Below are positions 52,901 through 62,389 of a stretch of 64,000 nucleotides of DNA, piece by piece; positions within the stretch are counted from its first letter, which is position 1; every line of letters begins with the position of its first letter. The notes below the pieces were generated by a model. It made no database searches, was not told the DNA's origin, and worked only from the letters and a program-made list of their open reading frames with translations. Where the stretch lies: NCBI GenBank assembly GCA_964036665.1, contig OZ038531.1, positions 1,302,001 to 1,366,000 of the forward strand, in the 5' to 3' direction. Position numbers and translations under genes: made by a program. This DNA comes from Gordius sp. MW1 (taxonomy: Eukaryota; Nematomorpha; Gordioida; Gordea; Gordiidae).

Positions 52901-53338
52901 TCGAATAAGCATAAACAGACCAAGGCTTGACCAAAAAACCTATGATTTTTTTTTGTTACTAAGAAAAACAGGCAAAAAACTTTTGGTTCGGATAAGTTTA
53001 GTCGACCAAAGCCTGAGGTCGACCAAACAAAACCCCGCCGTTTTTACAACACTATTGTCAGCTAGCCGATCTTTACCATTTCCTTATATACTAAACAAAT
53101 GCATTCTGTTTATATTAAGGGAAAAATGAAGAAGGAATGCATATTCATAAAATCGCCTTATGGACATCATTACTTTACGCTCCACTCTATAGTTCCGCAT
53201 TTGGTTGGGGACAAAAATTCGGCATTTCTCGATAAAGATCGTTTTTACGTCGGTCTCACATATAGTGGCCATCCAAAACCGGGCTTTAAAAGCCAGAGGC
53301 ATTCAAGATCTTCACATTTTTTTGCTACCTACCATTAA
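40702..53338 (+). CDS. FGF-like: Fibroblast growth factor with long N-terminal region (4 coding exons)
   Basis: Secreted or cell-surface ligand of FGF receptor tyrosine kinases. Exons: 40702-40919 (tentative), 43544-44676, 50882-50994, 53132-53338; with all four, 556 codons. The FGF beta-trefoil starts near NSYNLQIAPDGNVNGTKD, continues with IFGIATKRYLCMDVTGNLYS and CIFIKSPYGHHYFTLHS, and ends FYVGLTYSGHPKPGF and SSHFF. The last two introns fall after NGTKDSSSQ and after GNLYSSTT, the conserved FGF intron positions. Upstream are a hydrophobic segment (NLFPAFLLILTLLTI, from 43971), a tetra-Arg furin-like site (MARRRRLAR, from 44160) and an acidic Asp/Glu/Tyr stretch. If translation starts at ATG 43929, the hydrophobic segment would be a signal peptide; with the upstream exons it would be a type II anchor. 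About 14 extra residues sit before FYVGL. The FGF call is secure; the start is not. Confidence 0.88.
41585..41632. repeat. Fragment of a CATGGGCGTAGCC-type element
   Basis: A G-run followed by TTGTACCTCC and TCAGGGGCTAAGCCCA resembles the right end of the family in very decayed form. Confidence 0.4.
41820..41842. repeat. GTA trinucleotide microsatellite
   Basis: About seven GTA units in FGF intron 1. Confidence 0.85.
41985..42123. mobile_element. CATGGGCGTAGCC small element in FGF intron 1
   Basis: Both ends are intact, with a long G run after GAATTAA. The flanks TGCCTATA and TACCTATA agree at seven of eight positions. Confidence 0.9.
42867..43034. mobile_element. CATGGGCGTAGCC small element, perfect 8-bp duplication
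   Basis: ACCTTTTT at 42859-42866 and at 43035-43042 is an exact duplication around CATGGGCGTAGCC ends. It lies in FGF intron 1. Confidence 0.92.
44677..45245 (+). other. Start of FGF intron 2
   Basis: AT-rich intron sequence after the GTAAGA donor; no nested feature is seen before the repeat end at 45246. Confidence 0.5.
45246..45343 (-). mobile_element. Helentron-like repeat, 5' end fragment
   Basis: On the minus strand it reads TTGCTATGCAATTTATGGGC, a GTCCGTCCG block and TATTTGCATTGGGTATA, identical in order to the left ends at 22985 and 25087. Only about 95 bases remain. Confidence 0.8.
45702..45828. mobile_element. CATGGGCGTAGCC small element in FGF intron 2
   Basis: The flanks TAGGCTCT and TAGGCTAT agree at seven of eight positions. 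The body is shortened to 127 bases. Confidence 0.88.
46083..46241. mobile_element. CATGGGCGTAGCC small element in FGF intron 2
   Basis: Ends CATGGGCGTAGGCAG and the inverted CATGGGCGTAGCCAGGG; the flanks agree at six of eight positions. Confidence 0.85.
46303..46468. mobile_element. CATGGGCGTAGCC small element in FGF intron 2
   Basis: Inverse orientation of body relative to the preceding copy; the flanks TTTGCATT and TCTGCATT agree at seven of eight positions. Confidence 0.88.
46738..46876. mobile_element. CATGGGCGTAGCC small element in FGF intron 2
   Basis: The left end is intact; the right end is shortened to CCCCTACGCCCAT. No clear duplication. Confidence 0.78.
46877..48039 (+). other. 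FGF intron 2 sequence without recognised content
   Basis: No coding frame or repeat unit of note. A shred near 46930-46975 (GGTCTTAGCTAGG to CTGACTACGCCC) may be another decayed small element. Confidence 0.4.
48048..48737. mobile_element. 690-bp hAT-like element with CAGTGGCGTACGCA ends
   Basis: The left end CAGGGGCGTACGCAGG and inverted right end CAGTGGCGTACGCAAGG match, followed by inverted GGGGGTGGTTTTCAAA-type sequence. GCTGATAC (48040-48047) and GCTGGTAC (48738-48745) form a 7/8 duplication. A CATGGGCGTAGCC element is nested inside. Confidence 0.85.
48160..48305. mobile_element. CATGGGCGCAGCC small element nested in the 690-bp element
   Basis: Ends CATGGGCGCAGCCAGGGGGG and the inverted CATGGGCGTAGGTTTTGGAT. 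The body has C-rich blocks and AAATGACAG, a subtype shared with 53681-53826. Confidence 0.82.
48932..49062. mobile_element. CATGGGCGTAGCC small element in FGF intron 2
   Basis: Ends CATGGGCATAGTCACG and the inverted CATGGACGTAGCCAGGG with a typical short body. Confidence 0.82.
49850..49905 (-). mobile_element. Helentron-like repeat, short end fragment
   Basis: GGACGGACGGACAAC then GCGAGCCCATAAATTGCAT is the inverted left end of the family seen at 22985, 25087 and 45246. Confidence 0.7.
49913..50215 (-). other. Unrecognised 100-codon open frame in FGF intron 2
   Basis: The minus-strand frame has a hydrophobic start and a Cys-containing end (QNTCFLDNLERCVLEDPEL). I recognise no family. It directly abuts the Helentron-like end fragment, so it could be captured or element-derived sequence. 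Coding status is doubtful. Confidence 0.2.
51578..51743. mobile_element. CATGGGCGTAGCC small element in FGF intron 3
   Basis: A complete 166-bp copy close to consensus; the flanks ATTTCTTC and AATTCTTG agree at six of eight positions. Confidence 0.9.
51855..51968. repeat. GC-rich subterminal-repeat fragment
   Basis: GTGCGGGCCTGATGCGGCGC, GCGGGCTGGGTGCGGACC and GGCCGGGCCTGAC repeats stand out from AT-rich surroundings and resemble the end arrays of the hAT families in this window. No terminal repeats are defined. Confidence 0.4.
52859..53054. mobile_element. TAGTGTTGTAAAAACGGC small element, copy 4
   Basis: ATTGTAAAAACGGCTAGG at the left and CCGTTTTTACAACACTA at the right are inverted, with GTCGACC motifs inside. 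It ends 77 bases before the last FGF exon. Confidence 0.82.
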
Positions 53339-53517
53339 ATCCACGTTTGCTCAATTTTAGTCCGACGCCTAGGTGAGAATATTTGTTTAAAACATATACT
53401 GCTAGGTGGGCACGGTTTTCGTAATGAGTTATTCACATAAGATCAATTATTTTTGTGATTATTTTCTATTAATTTTAATTGGGCGGGACCTTATTAAATA
53501 GGTTGGAGACAAACATT

Positions 53518-53666
53518 CATGGGCCTAGCTAAGGGGTGGCAGGGAGGGATGGCTGCCCCACTTTAAATCCATTTAGAATTATGGCTAAAATTTGAAAAAA
53601 ATTGTTATTTGCCCCTCCCTAAATCATAATTGCCCCCCTCTATTTTCAATCTTGACTACTCCCATG
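53518..53666. mobile_element. CATGGGCGTAGCC small element 3' of FGF
   Basis: Ends CATGGGCCTAGCTAAGG and the inverted CATGGGAGTAGTCAAG; the body is typical. Confidence 0.8.
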
Positions 53667-53680
53667 TTTACATTTACAAG

Positions 53681-53826
53681 CATGGGCGTAACCGGGGGGG
53701 GCGGCCCCCCCCCATCCCCCTAAATGACAAAAAAAAACTTTTCAAAAAATTTATGATTCCCCCCCCCCCCCCGAAGTTTTAAACGTTTCGCCCCCTCCCC
53801 TAATCCAAAACCTGACTAAGCCCTTT
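53681..53826. mobile_element. CATGGGCGTAACC small element, C-rich subtype
   Basis: CATGGGCGTAACCGGGGGGG and a right part TTTCGCCCCCTCCCCTAATCC with CTGACTAAGCCC match the 48160 subtype. It lies 14 bases from the preceding copy. Confidence 0.78.
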
Positions 53827-54612
53827 TTTTATTTATAATATTATTTTATGCTCGTTTATTGTATATTTCATGTATCAATTTTACCAAATAAAAGCTTTTT
53901 AACATTGAAAAAAAAGTATATTCGATAAAATAATAATGGGCTAGCCGAACAAATTTTTTTTAAGAAGGCTTAAATAAATGAAATTTATTGTGTTTCTTAT
54001 TAAATTAAAAGGAAAAGGGTAAAGAGGACATAGCGTATCAATCATTCCACACGTTACAACGCCTAGCAATCATCGAATGAGAAGAGTGAAAGAATTACTT
54101 GGTTAGATGAGATAAAATAAATTTATTGTGATTATAATGATCGTTTAACCTGTCTACCTCAAAAACACTTTCTCCCCCCCCCACCCCCTCCATCCAGTTG
54201 TGGATTTAAATGGCTTAACTTGTACATAAGAGTCTTATATATTAGCCATAACATAGTCAAGAGCCTAATTTAATCCAAGAAGCCTTATTGCATAGTCTTA
54301 TACCGTTCGTACATCTTTAGCATTGACACAATGTTATTTTATACACACTGTTAAGTATGTTTACAATTATAGCTATATGGAGTATTTGTAGAAATAAATG
54401 TATATAAGAGTACTTTATCGTATTGTTTACTCTAAATGCGCAACTGTGATAACATGTGGTCAAATATGCATACAATTAACATCGCACATAATTCAATGTA
54501 CAAATTAAACATGTAAGTGTCATTATTTTCTAATCTTACATGTAATAAAACGAAATTTAAAAAACAATAAAACAAATTACTAATATATAGTCAATAATTT
54601 TCAATCCGTTTA
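53827..54612. other. Intergenic DNA 3' of FGF
   Basis: AT-rich; no gene or defined repeat. Confidence 0.4.
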
Positions 54613-55297
54613 TATAAATTTCATTGTATAAATACGGTGGATTTGGATTGATAGCGTAGGTAGAGGGAAATGGAACGCAATATTTCGGACACTTATGGTC
54701 CATCTTCAGGAAAAAAAAGGAGAAGATGAAGTCTCAAAAAATAAAAATGAAGTAAAGTGATTATAACAACGATGATATAGATACAAAAAAAAATTACAAA
54801 AACTGATTATAGCGAGAAATTAACAATAGCGATTGTAGGGATGGATGTTTTTTATAAGAATAGAGTAGATACATATGGAGAAGGAAAAAGGTGCGAAAAA
54901 AGTAAATAGCTAAATAATAAGAGAAAAGGGGGAGCAGAGTTATTTAATATATAAATATAATAACTGTGCTTAACAAATTATAGTTTTGAGTATTGAACGG
55001 GTAGGTAGACATAGTGAATAATATAAAAATATGTGTGGATGTATGGGCTTGTGGTCATGAAATTGGATGGTCGTTGATTTTGTTTGTTTGTTTTTTGGGC
55101 TTGACGCGGTCGATTAAAACGCTTTCTACGAAATTCCTTTGTTGTATCGCGCTATGTGAATGGCAGTCGGGTTATCCAATCTGCCATGTTGAATCTTTAA
55201 CGATAGTTAGATCATAAGTGTCCGAAATATTGCGTTCCATTTCCCTCTACCTACGCTATCAATCCAAATCCACCGTATTTATACAATGAAATTTATA
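54613..55297. mobile_element. 685-bp element with perfect 85-bp inverted repeats
   Basis: Bases 54613-54697 are identical to the reverse complement of 55213-55297 over 85 positions. On the minus strand the left repeat is preceded by CTGAAGATGGACC and contains GGACCATAAGTGTCC then GAAA. No recognisable protein is coded between the repeats. The class is uncertain; the CTGAAGA-stem-GAAA motif recalls ends of Penelope-like elements. Confidence 0.8.
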
Positions 55298-56160
55298 AAT
55301 TACTAATATAATTTAAGAGTAAAAATTAAATAAACTTTTGATTTAGTAACCCAAATATCAAAAATTTACTTTAAAACGGCAAGGAATAGTAGCAATAATA
55401 ATTGAAAATTTAGACATTAGTAATTATTATCTAGAGTGGCTAATGTAATGTGTTATATCGAGAGGCCTTTTTGTGATTTAAAGACGACACACACCATAAA
55501 TCATTTGGCCATGTTAAAAATTTTGTAAAATCCAATCTCATGAATTTAAGATCATGGCTTAAAACTAATCTTATAATCTTTAAAAGAGTGGCAAAATGAT
55601 CGTGACCTGTTGAATATGCAGTAAAAATTGTGATGACAATTGATCTCAGACTCGGTCTTTTAAGGGAGAAAGGTTAGCTACAATGTTTTACTTTAATAAT
55701 TCCGTTGTTATCTCTAACTAAGTTTCATAAAATATTTGACCACACCTTGTAATAAAATTCAACCATTTTTGGTCCAAACTTAACGGCATCTGTTTTACTT
55801 TAATTTTTACCGAAATTGCTGATTAACAAAGATCATATTGCCACATAATTGGTAGCATGCTCATTTTTTTAGAAACCTTTACAGAGGTTATAATCATCTA
55901 GTTCATGTTTAAACAAACTGAAATTTAATTGACTCTAATATTAAAAAGAATTTAGTCTAAATATCTCTTGTTTATTGACAAATAAACTTATAATATTATT
56001 AAATATTTTTAAGGTTTTGTCTTAATCTTTGATACCATCCTTAGATCAACACTGGCATTAATTTTGAATAAACTTCTATGCGAGCGGGTAATTAATATTG
56101 GCGTTCAGTTCATTAAAAAATTTATTAAAGTGCTGTTGTGACTGATGATTTTAATAGCTG
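55298..56160. other. Intergenic DNA without recognised content
   Basis: AT-rich sequence; no gene, repeat unit or RNA is seen. Confidence 0.4.
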
Positions 56161-56511
56161 TCGAAAATATAATTGAAAATATTGTTCGGGCTCCATCATC
56201 CAATAAATGAATTTCAGGCATTGTTTATTTATATGTTTAGGATATATAATTTACATATTATAATGGAAGGATTTAAGTCATTTAATTTATATTTATTCCT
56301 CATTTTCTTTATCAGTTATTTGGTCCCACCTGGGATTTGTTTTAATGAGTTTCTTCCATCTTGACCGGGTTAGTGCTATGTCTTGACGAATCTCTTCAGT
56401 TTTCATAACTTTATCGCCTTGCTCTTTCCACGTGACAAGGGGTCGTCCGCTTCCCGTCTTCCCCGGTACCTCCAAGTCCAGTACTTTTCGATTTACGTCA
56501 TTTGTGTCATA

Positions 56512-58868
56512 CAACCTAAAAAATTCACTCATTCAACATCAAGTGGAATGAGATACCTTGAAGAAGACAATTCATTTTTGAATCCTTCACACAAATCATA
56601 TGAAGAAATGGTTCTCAAGCTTCCCCATCTTCTTACCTATCGCCCTCGCAACCTTCATAATCATATATTGCTTTCAAGTTATCAGACTCGAGATGCCATC
56701 TTATACTTTCCTATGGATGCTGCAGGTGGTCTCGACGGCATAAAACCAATTTTTTTAAAAGATCTTATAACAATTGATAATAATAACTCCTCCATCTTGC
56801 TAGTCTTACTCACCAAATTTTGTAACCTTTTAGTCAATGGGAGTATACCTAAAGAAATAACGCCCATTGGAGAAGCTTTTAGCTATAAAGAAGGCCGACA
56901 ATGCAGCCAGGCCTATCGCTATCGGCGGTGTCTTTCTATAAATTATTTCTAAATTAATTTGTTCGGCGATCAAACCCATATTGACCCTTACTTTATTTCC
57001 GCATCAACTAGGCTTTGGGGTCAAGGGAGGGTGCGAGATAGCTACCCATGCCGCACGCTTAGCCCTGGAACACCTCCCTCTGGGTGACTCCTTTATAAAA
57101 CTGGATTTTAAAAATGCTTTCAATAGCATTCGCCGCACAGCCTTCATTAACGATTTTATCAAGTTATTTCCCCAATACACCAACTACATCATTTTAAGTT
57201 ACGGATGTCGTTCGATTTTGAAGAGAACTCTTCCTTGAATCCGCAGAAGGGATCCAACAAGGTGACCCCTTAGGCCCCCCCCCCTTTATTCTGCTTGGCT
57301 ATATATCACCTAAATAACGAAATTAAGCAACATTGTAAACTCACCCTTGATGTCTGGTATCTAGATGACGCCACTCTTGTTGGCACCCCTGACAACCTAG
57401 TCCAAGCACTAGATGTACTTTTTTCCCCACTTTAAACTCATGTTTAAACGCCTCTAAAAGTGAAATATATTCTGACTTGGATAATATTCACCCAATGTTT
57501 TTTGACTTTGCCAAAATTAAAAAAGTCAATATGTATGTCTTAGGCGCACCTATCGGGAGCCCTGAGTGCCTCAAAAACTTTTTTGACAAAAACCTTTCTT
57601 CTTTAAAAACCAAATTAAACATTTAAATCTATGCCCTCCCATCATTCCTTTTAATTATAAAAAATTATTACAACTAGCAAAATTTTATTCTGCTTCCGCT
57701 CCACGCGAGCTTTTTTATTTAAAGATGTTTTACACAATTATGAACACTTTTTTAAATCCACACTTGAATTAATTTTAAATATTTCGTTTAACACGAATAC
57801 TTGGCTTCAAGCCACTCTTCCCACAAAATCCGGCGTATTCGCTCCCCAACTGCGATTTCCTTAGCCGCCTTTATTTCCTCCTCCCTTTCTTTTAAACAAT
57901 TAACGACCTTGTCCCTTTCTCACTCAACTTCTCTATCAATCAAGCCTTATCTCTATGGAATGAGAATGTCAATTTAGGAGTTGACATTCCACAATCATAT
58001 GCCCAAAAAGATTTGGATGCAAGTTTGGTGTCGCGGTCCGTTGCTTACCTTCTCTCGACATGCGACGCCAAACAGCAATGCAATCTTAGGTCATTGGCTT
58101 TCGACCAATCCGGTCATGAATGGCTTGAAGCTTACCCTAGTAAGTTTTCGGGAATGTTTTTAGAGAACCATACCCTGTCCTTCAACATAGCCCTCCCCTT
58201 GGGCTCTAAATGCACGTCCCCATACCACTGCCGGCTTTGTAATTCACTTGTAGGTGAGGAAGCGCGTCACCCTCTGCATTGTAAATTTAACAAAAGCCAA
58301 TATAGTAGGCACAATAAATACACTGCATCAAGCTGCCCTCAAACGGGCAAAAGTTCCTTCCATCCTTAAACCGTCAGATTTCTCTCTCGAAGGGCGGATG
58401 CGTCCTGACGGTTCGTCTCTTATCCCATGGGACAAAGGCCTTTTCTTAAAATGGGACTACACCTGTATTGACCTGTTTGCCCCCTCCAACGATACTCGCG
58501 ACCCCTTAGGATCGGCAGAGCATCGTAAATCCTTAAAATACTCAGCTTTATCAGAAACCTCCATTTTTATTCCTATCGTCTCGTCGGGCTCAGGGACGTT
58601 TGGGAAGAACGCATTAAATTTTTTTAAAGAACTTAATAAACGCTCGCCCCCTTCTAAAACATCGAATAGTTTTTTACTAAGACAATCAATTGCCATTGCG
58701 ATTGCTAAATTCATTTTTTATTCTTTGGTGAATTCATTGCCCATTCTTAACGAATATGAAGGAACGGTTATGTTTTAATCATTTTCTTTATAAATGTTTT
58801 CGTTCTTGTATCTTTTTATTAATTCCACTTTATATTTAATACTTTTTTTTTTAATAAAGCATGTCAAT
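56512..58868 (+). mobile_element. LINE with restriction-like endonuclease, inserted in RTE copy B
   Basis: Plus-strand reverse transcriptase blocks are GGLDGIKPIFLKDL (56720-56765), FIKLDFKNAFNSIRR (57092 onward; first catalytic Asp), QQGDPLG (57253) and WYLDDATL (57355; catalytic Asp pair). Near the C-terminus come a Cys-Cys-His-Cys motif (CRLCNSLVGEEARHPLHC) and RPDGSSLIPWDKG then KWDYTCIDL, the PD-D pattern of a restriction-like endonuclease. The element ends with AATAAAGC and a short A run. Frameshifts and stops occur (for example after 57235). The clade (R2/R4/NeSL/Utopia-type) is not resolved. Confidence 0.8.
58250..58778 (+). pseudogene. Restriction-like endonuclease domain of the inserted LINE
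   Basis: The frame carries RMRPDGSSLIPW and LFLKWDYTCIDLFAP, then HRKSLKYSAL and a terminal ...FLLRQSIAIAIAKF stretch, ending at a stop at 58778. PD...WD is the catalytic signature of RLE-class LINE endonucleases. It is open for 174 codons but is separated from the upstream zinc-knuckle frame by a frameshift near 58300. Confidence 0.75.
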
Positions 58869-59389
58869 CCAAAAAAAACCTTAGCCGATCGTTAATCATG
58901 TCGCCATAGATTGAATACCCATTTTTGTCATGAGAAAGTAATTCGTCATATGGTCGAGCTTAGTATACCCCCAGCTCCACCGTATCATTCTCTCTCTGCG
59001 ACTTGTAATAGCTTTTTTTCCGTGGTGTTTAATGCCCAACTTCCATATGGTAACACCGGTCTTACGATGGATTTGTAAGCTTTGCTCTTAAACCATATTG
59101 GCATTATCTTGTAACACATTACACCGGACATTGTGGATCCGAACATTGACTTCTGTTGCGCAACTTCCCTGTTGATGTAGCATCGAGCCGAGGGATATAA
59201 ACCTGTCTACTTATGGGTACTTTAGATGGTCATTCAGCGATCAACTGCTTTTAACTTTCATTTCCATGTATACCTTTTTTCGATCCTTGACCTTTAATCT
59301 ATATCCAGCTAAGCGCTTTGACCACTTTTCGGCTTCTTCAAATAATTTCTCCATTGTTTCTTCGCATAGTACTATATAATCGGGATATA

Positions 59390-60486
59390 GCGTACACCAT
59401 TGCGATGGCTTTTGAATGTCTCTCCTTATCGTGTCTATGATTATATTAAATAAAAAGGGACTGAAAGCAGATCCTTGATGTAACCCAATTTCAACCCGAA
59501 AAGGTTTAGAGTCTCTAACTGTTGTCCTAACCCAAGAATTTGAGGCTTCATAAACATTTTTTATAATTCATATATATTCGTCAGGGATATTTTTTTTTCT
59601 CAGGCACCACCATATTAAATCGCGAGGGACCGTGTCATAAGCTTTCTCCAAGTCGATAAAGACCATATGTAGGTCTCTTTCCTTTTCACCATAGTTATCC
59701 ATCAAATGTCTTAGTGCGAGATTGAGTCGATTTGGATTTGTCGGCCACAAATCCGATGGGTTCGCCGATATTTCCACCTCGTTTTTCAGCTTTGTGACTA
59801 AGATCCTTTCCATAAGCTTCTTGCTCTCCATTGATTAGGAATTCACTCATCTACCAATATCTTGTTAAGGAGGTTTGTCAAGGTGGTGACTCCTTCTTTA
59901 CTACATCCGAGCAATGCTTCCATTGCTTTTCTATCTGGGCCATTAGCTTTTCCTTTTTGCATCTAGTTCATTTGTGTCCTAACTTTATTCTCCTGAAAGA
60001 GTTTGACCATACTTATGTTTGGCTCGGGAAGGGAATCATTCTCATTTGCAATATTCATAAGTTTCTTAAAATGTCCTTTACACCTTTTCATCACTTCCTT
60101 CAGCTTGAATAAGGTTTGATCCTTCTCGTTTTTGACTATTTTAAGAACTCTGATATCGCGACTTTTCTTCTCCGTTATCTTGGCCAATTTGTACAAAATC
60201 ATATCGTCCCCTTTAGGGTCGCCATCACGGTGTACGCGGCATTCCCGATTTTTTTGATTTGCCACCGTCTACATAAAATTTTCTTTCTATCGATGAAATT
60301 CCTAACCGATTGATCCCACCACCATAGTTCCCTATTCATAGCTTTGCCTCCTTTGGTTTGTCTTACAACACGAATCGTTGTTTCCATTATGACCTTAGTT
60401 AGCGCCCAATCGTCGTCTGCGTCCCTTTGCAACTTCCTTGCACCCAAGAGTGAGGAGACTTTTTGATGGTATTTTTCGTTCGTCAA
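59390..60486 (-). pseudogene. Reverse transcriptase region of RTE copy B
   Basis: Motifs are WWDQSVRNFIDRKK, LRHLMDNYGEKERDLHMVF and FIDLEKAYDTVPRDLIWW (first catalytic Asp). The second catalytic motif near 59390 reads LYPDYIVLCEE where active elements have YADD, so the site is destroyed. Stops and frameshifts separate the blocks. Confidence 0.85.
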
Positions 60487-60694
60487 CGTACCCTTTAGCT
60501 TTTCTTATCGATTTAGAGGTTCATAGGCCTTCTTTCAATCTTTCTGTCAAGATCCATAATAAGGAGACAATGTTGCCTGGCGATTTCTTCCCGCGGTATT
60601 ACTTTGCAATCCTTGATACTCTATAAGTCCTGCCGAATGAACAGATAGTCAATTTGACTATCACTTCTTTAATCACAATATGATCATCGCATTT

Positions 60695-61260
60695 TTAAAA
60701 ATAGGTGTCAACGATCGCCGTGTCGTATGCTTGGGATACTTGGAGAAGTTTTTTCAATTCTTTGTTTATGAAACCATGTTCATAGCCTCCATGATTGCGT
60801 TCATACACGAGGCGATCTTTCACTGCGTGAGCGTTGAAATCCGCCCCAGTAATTAGCCTCTCTTCCTGTCCTATTCCTTGTTTTTTCTTCTCCAATGATT
60901 TGACAAATATGTCTTTCTTTCCATATACCTAATTTGGGGCAAACGCGCACAAAACGGTTAAAAGGCCCCCTTGCAATCATCACCCACATTAGCATGTCAG
61001 AACAACGCTTGAGTTCCACCACCTTGTCCTTTAACGATTCGCTTAGAACGATACCGACCCCGTTTCCACGATTTTGTGACCCATTGTATAAAATAGTTTG
61101 TATACCTTTATAACTCCCTAGCGTTGGTTACGTTCCATCTCGTTTCTTGTGAGGATGTGTACCATTCTTATTTTCAGCATTTGTGCGACCTCGATGCTCT
61201 TTTCCGTCAACGTTCTCACATTCCAGCACGTTATTCGCATTCTTTTCACAACTGATTTCC
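60695..61260 (-). pseudogene. APE-type endonuclease region of RTE copy B
   Basis: GADFNAHAVKDRLVYERNHG, then NKELKKLLQVSQAYDTAIVD, matches the RTE endonuclease around the Asp-x-Asn motif. MVELKRCSDMLMWVMI lies upstream. The frame is shifted several times. Confidence 0.82.
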
Positions 61261-61484
61261 TTAGCCGCCTTCGTTGTGAATGGGCAGTAACCCTAGTGTA
61301 TTTTTAACATTGCACGGGCGGGGTATGCTGTGCGTGTCGTTTGTGAAGGACGCCCTAGTTTGCTGTTGTAATTTTTTTTTTAACTATCATGATTTTGAAG
61401 TTGTTTTTTATAGCCGGTGAGCTGACGCCAACCCTCCACTTTTTGTACACGGACTTGAGCCCGTCGTAGGTTGTGTTTTAATTG

Positions 61485-61885
61485 ATATCTATTCCAAACA
61501 AAAATCTTTAACTTATATTATATAATAAATAGTGCAATATTTATAGATATTACACATTTGAGAAAAATTATAAAATTCCCTGTTGGTATACATGAACTCT
61601 GAGGTTGACGGAGCAATTCGTTATTGAGTGAATAAGATGTCAAACTCCTCATATTTGACAATTAACGGAATTTTTGCTTGACAAAACAATCTTTCTCGTA
61701 TATTTAGCTTAAAGTAAAATCGATGTGGATTTTGCTTATAAGCTTAATCTTTAAGACTCACGCTATCAGCATTATTAGCAAATATTCTAACCACAATCAT
61801 ATGTAAGGTATGGTGACAATTTGTTCGTCCCCATTTATATATCATGGATAATACTAAGGCACCTATAATTTATCCTCTAAATGCA
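61485..61885. other. Intergenic DNA without recognised content
   Basis: AT-rich; nothing defined between the RTE 5' end and the fold-back element. Confidence 0.4.
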
Positions 61886-61888
61886 CTA

Positions 61889-62350
61889 GTGTATACATAG
61901 ACTACATAGACTGCTTATGTCATATGTTCCATATGGCAAATTGTGTGTGAAATTTGCCTCCATTTTGATGAACCCTACCGTCCTATATCACATAATGGCG
62001 TTTTGCGCTCTTCCGTTTTGTTCGAACAGGAGAGGTAAAAAAAAAGGTTTTGATTCCATAAATAAGTAAGATATTACAAAATATATGATATTTTTAAAAA
62101 ATTTTAGGTGTTCCTTTCATTTCAGGCCTGAAATGTTTTACTCATCTTATTTTTTAAAAATATCATATATTTTGTAATATCTTACTTATTTATAAAATCA
62201 AAACCATTTTTCTTTACCTCTCCTGTTCGAACAAAACGAAAGAGCGCAAAACGCCATTATGTGATATAGGACGGTAGTGTTCATCCAAATGGCGGAAAAA
62301 AACACACACATTATACCGTGATGAGCAGTCTATCTAGTCTATGAGTGTAC
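61889..62350. mobile_element. Fold-back element with ~220-bp inverted arms
   Basis: The left arm (about 61889-62115) and right arm (about 62135-62350) are inverse copies, with only about 20 bases between. Terminal motifs are GTATACATAGACTACATAGACTGC-like, and inner blocks include CCGTCCTATATCACATAATG and TTTTGTTCGAACAGGAGAGG. The inner ~130 bases of each arm are nearly identical and the outer ~90 are more diverged. No coding content. Confidence 0.88.
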
Positions 62351-62389
62351 AAACGGTACGTAGAGTCTTTTAAGGTTATGACGTTAAAA

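Larger units (their letters stand above)
56285..61480 (-). mobile_element. RTE-type LINE, copy B, split by another LINE
   Basis: A minus-strand non-LTR retrotransposon with an APE-type endonuclease followed by reverse transcriptase. The 3' terminal part is at 56285-56511 (LEVPGKTGSGRPLVTW and LTRSRWKKLIKTNPRWD). The upstream part resumes at 58869 and runs to about 61480, where the 5' region has GCGTCAGCTCACCGGC on the minus strand. Comparison with copy A (34736-35050) shows that the two parts are adjacent in an uninterrupted copy, with about 30 bases lost at the junction. Frames are broken. Confidence 0.85.

Noticed and set aside
55014-55217. 67-codon frame between the 85-bp inverted repeats
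   Set aside because: It has no recognisable motif and runs into the inverted repeat; not supported as a gene.
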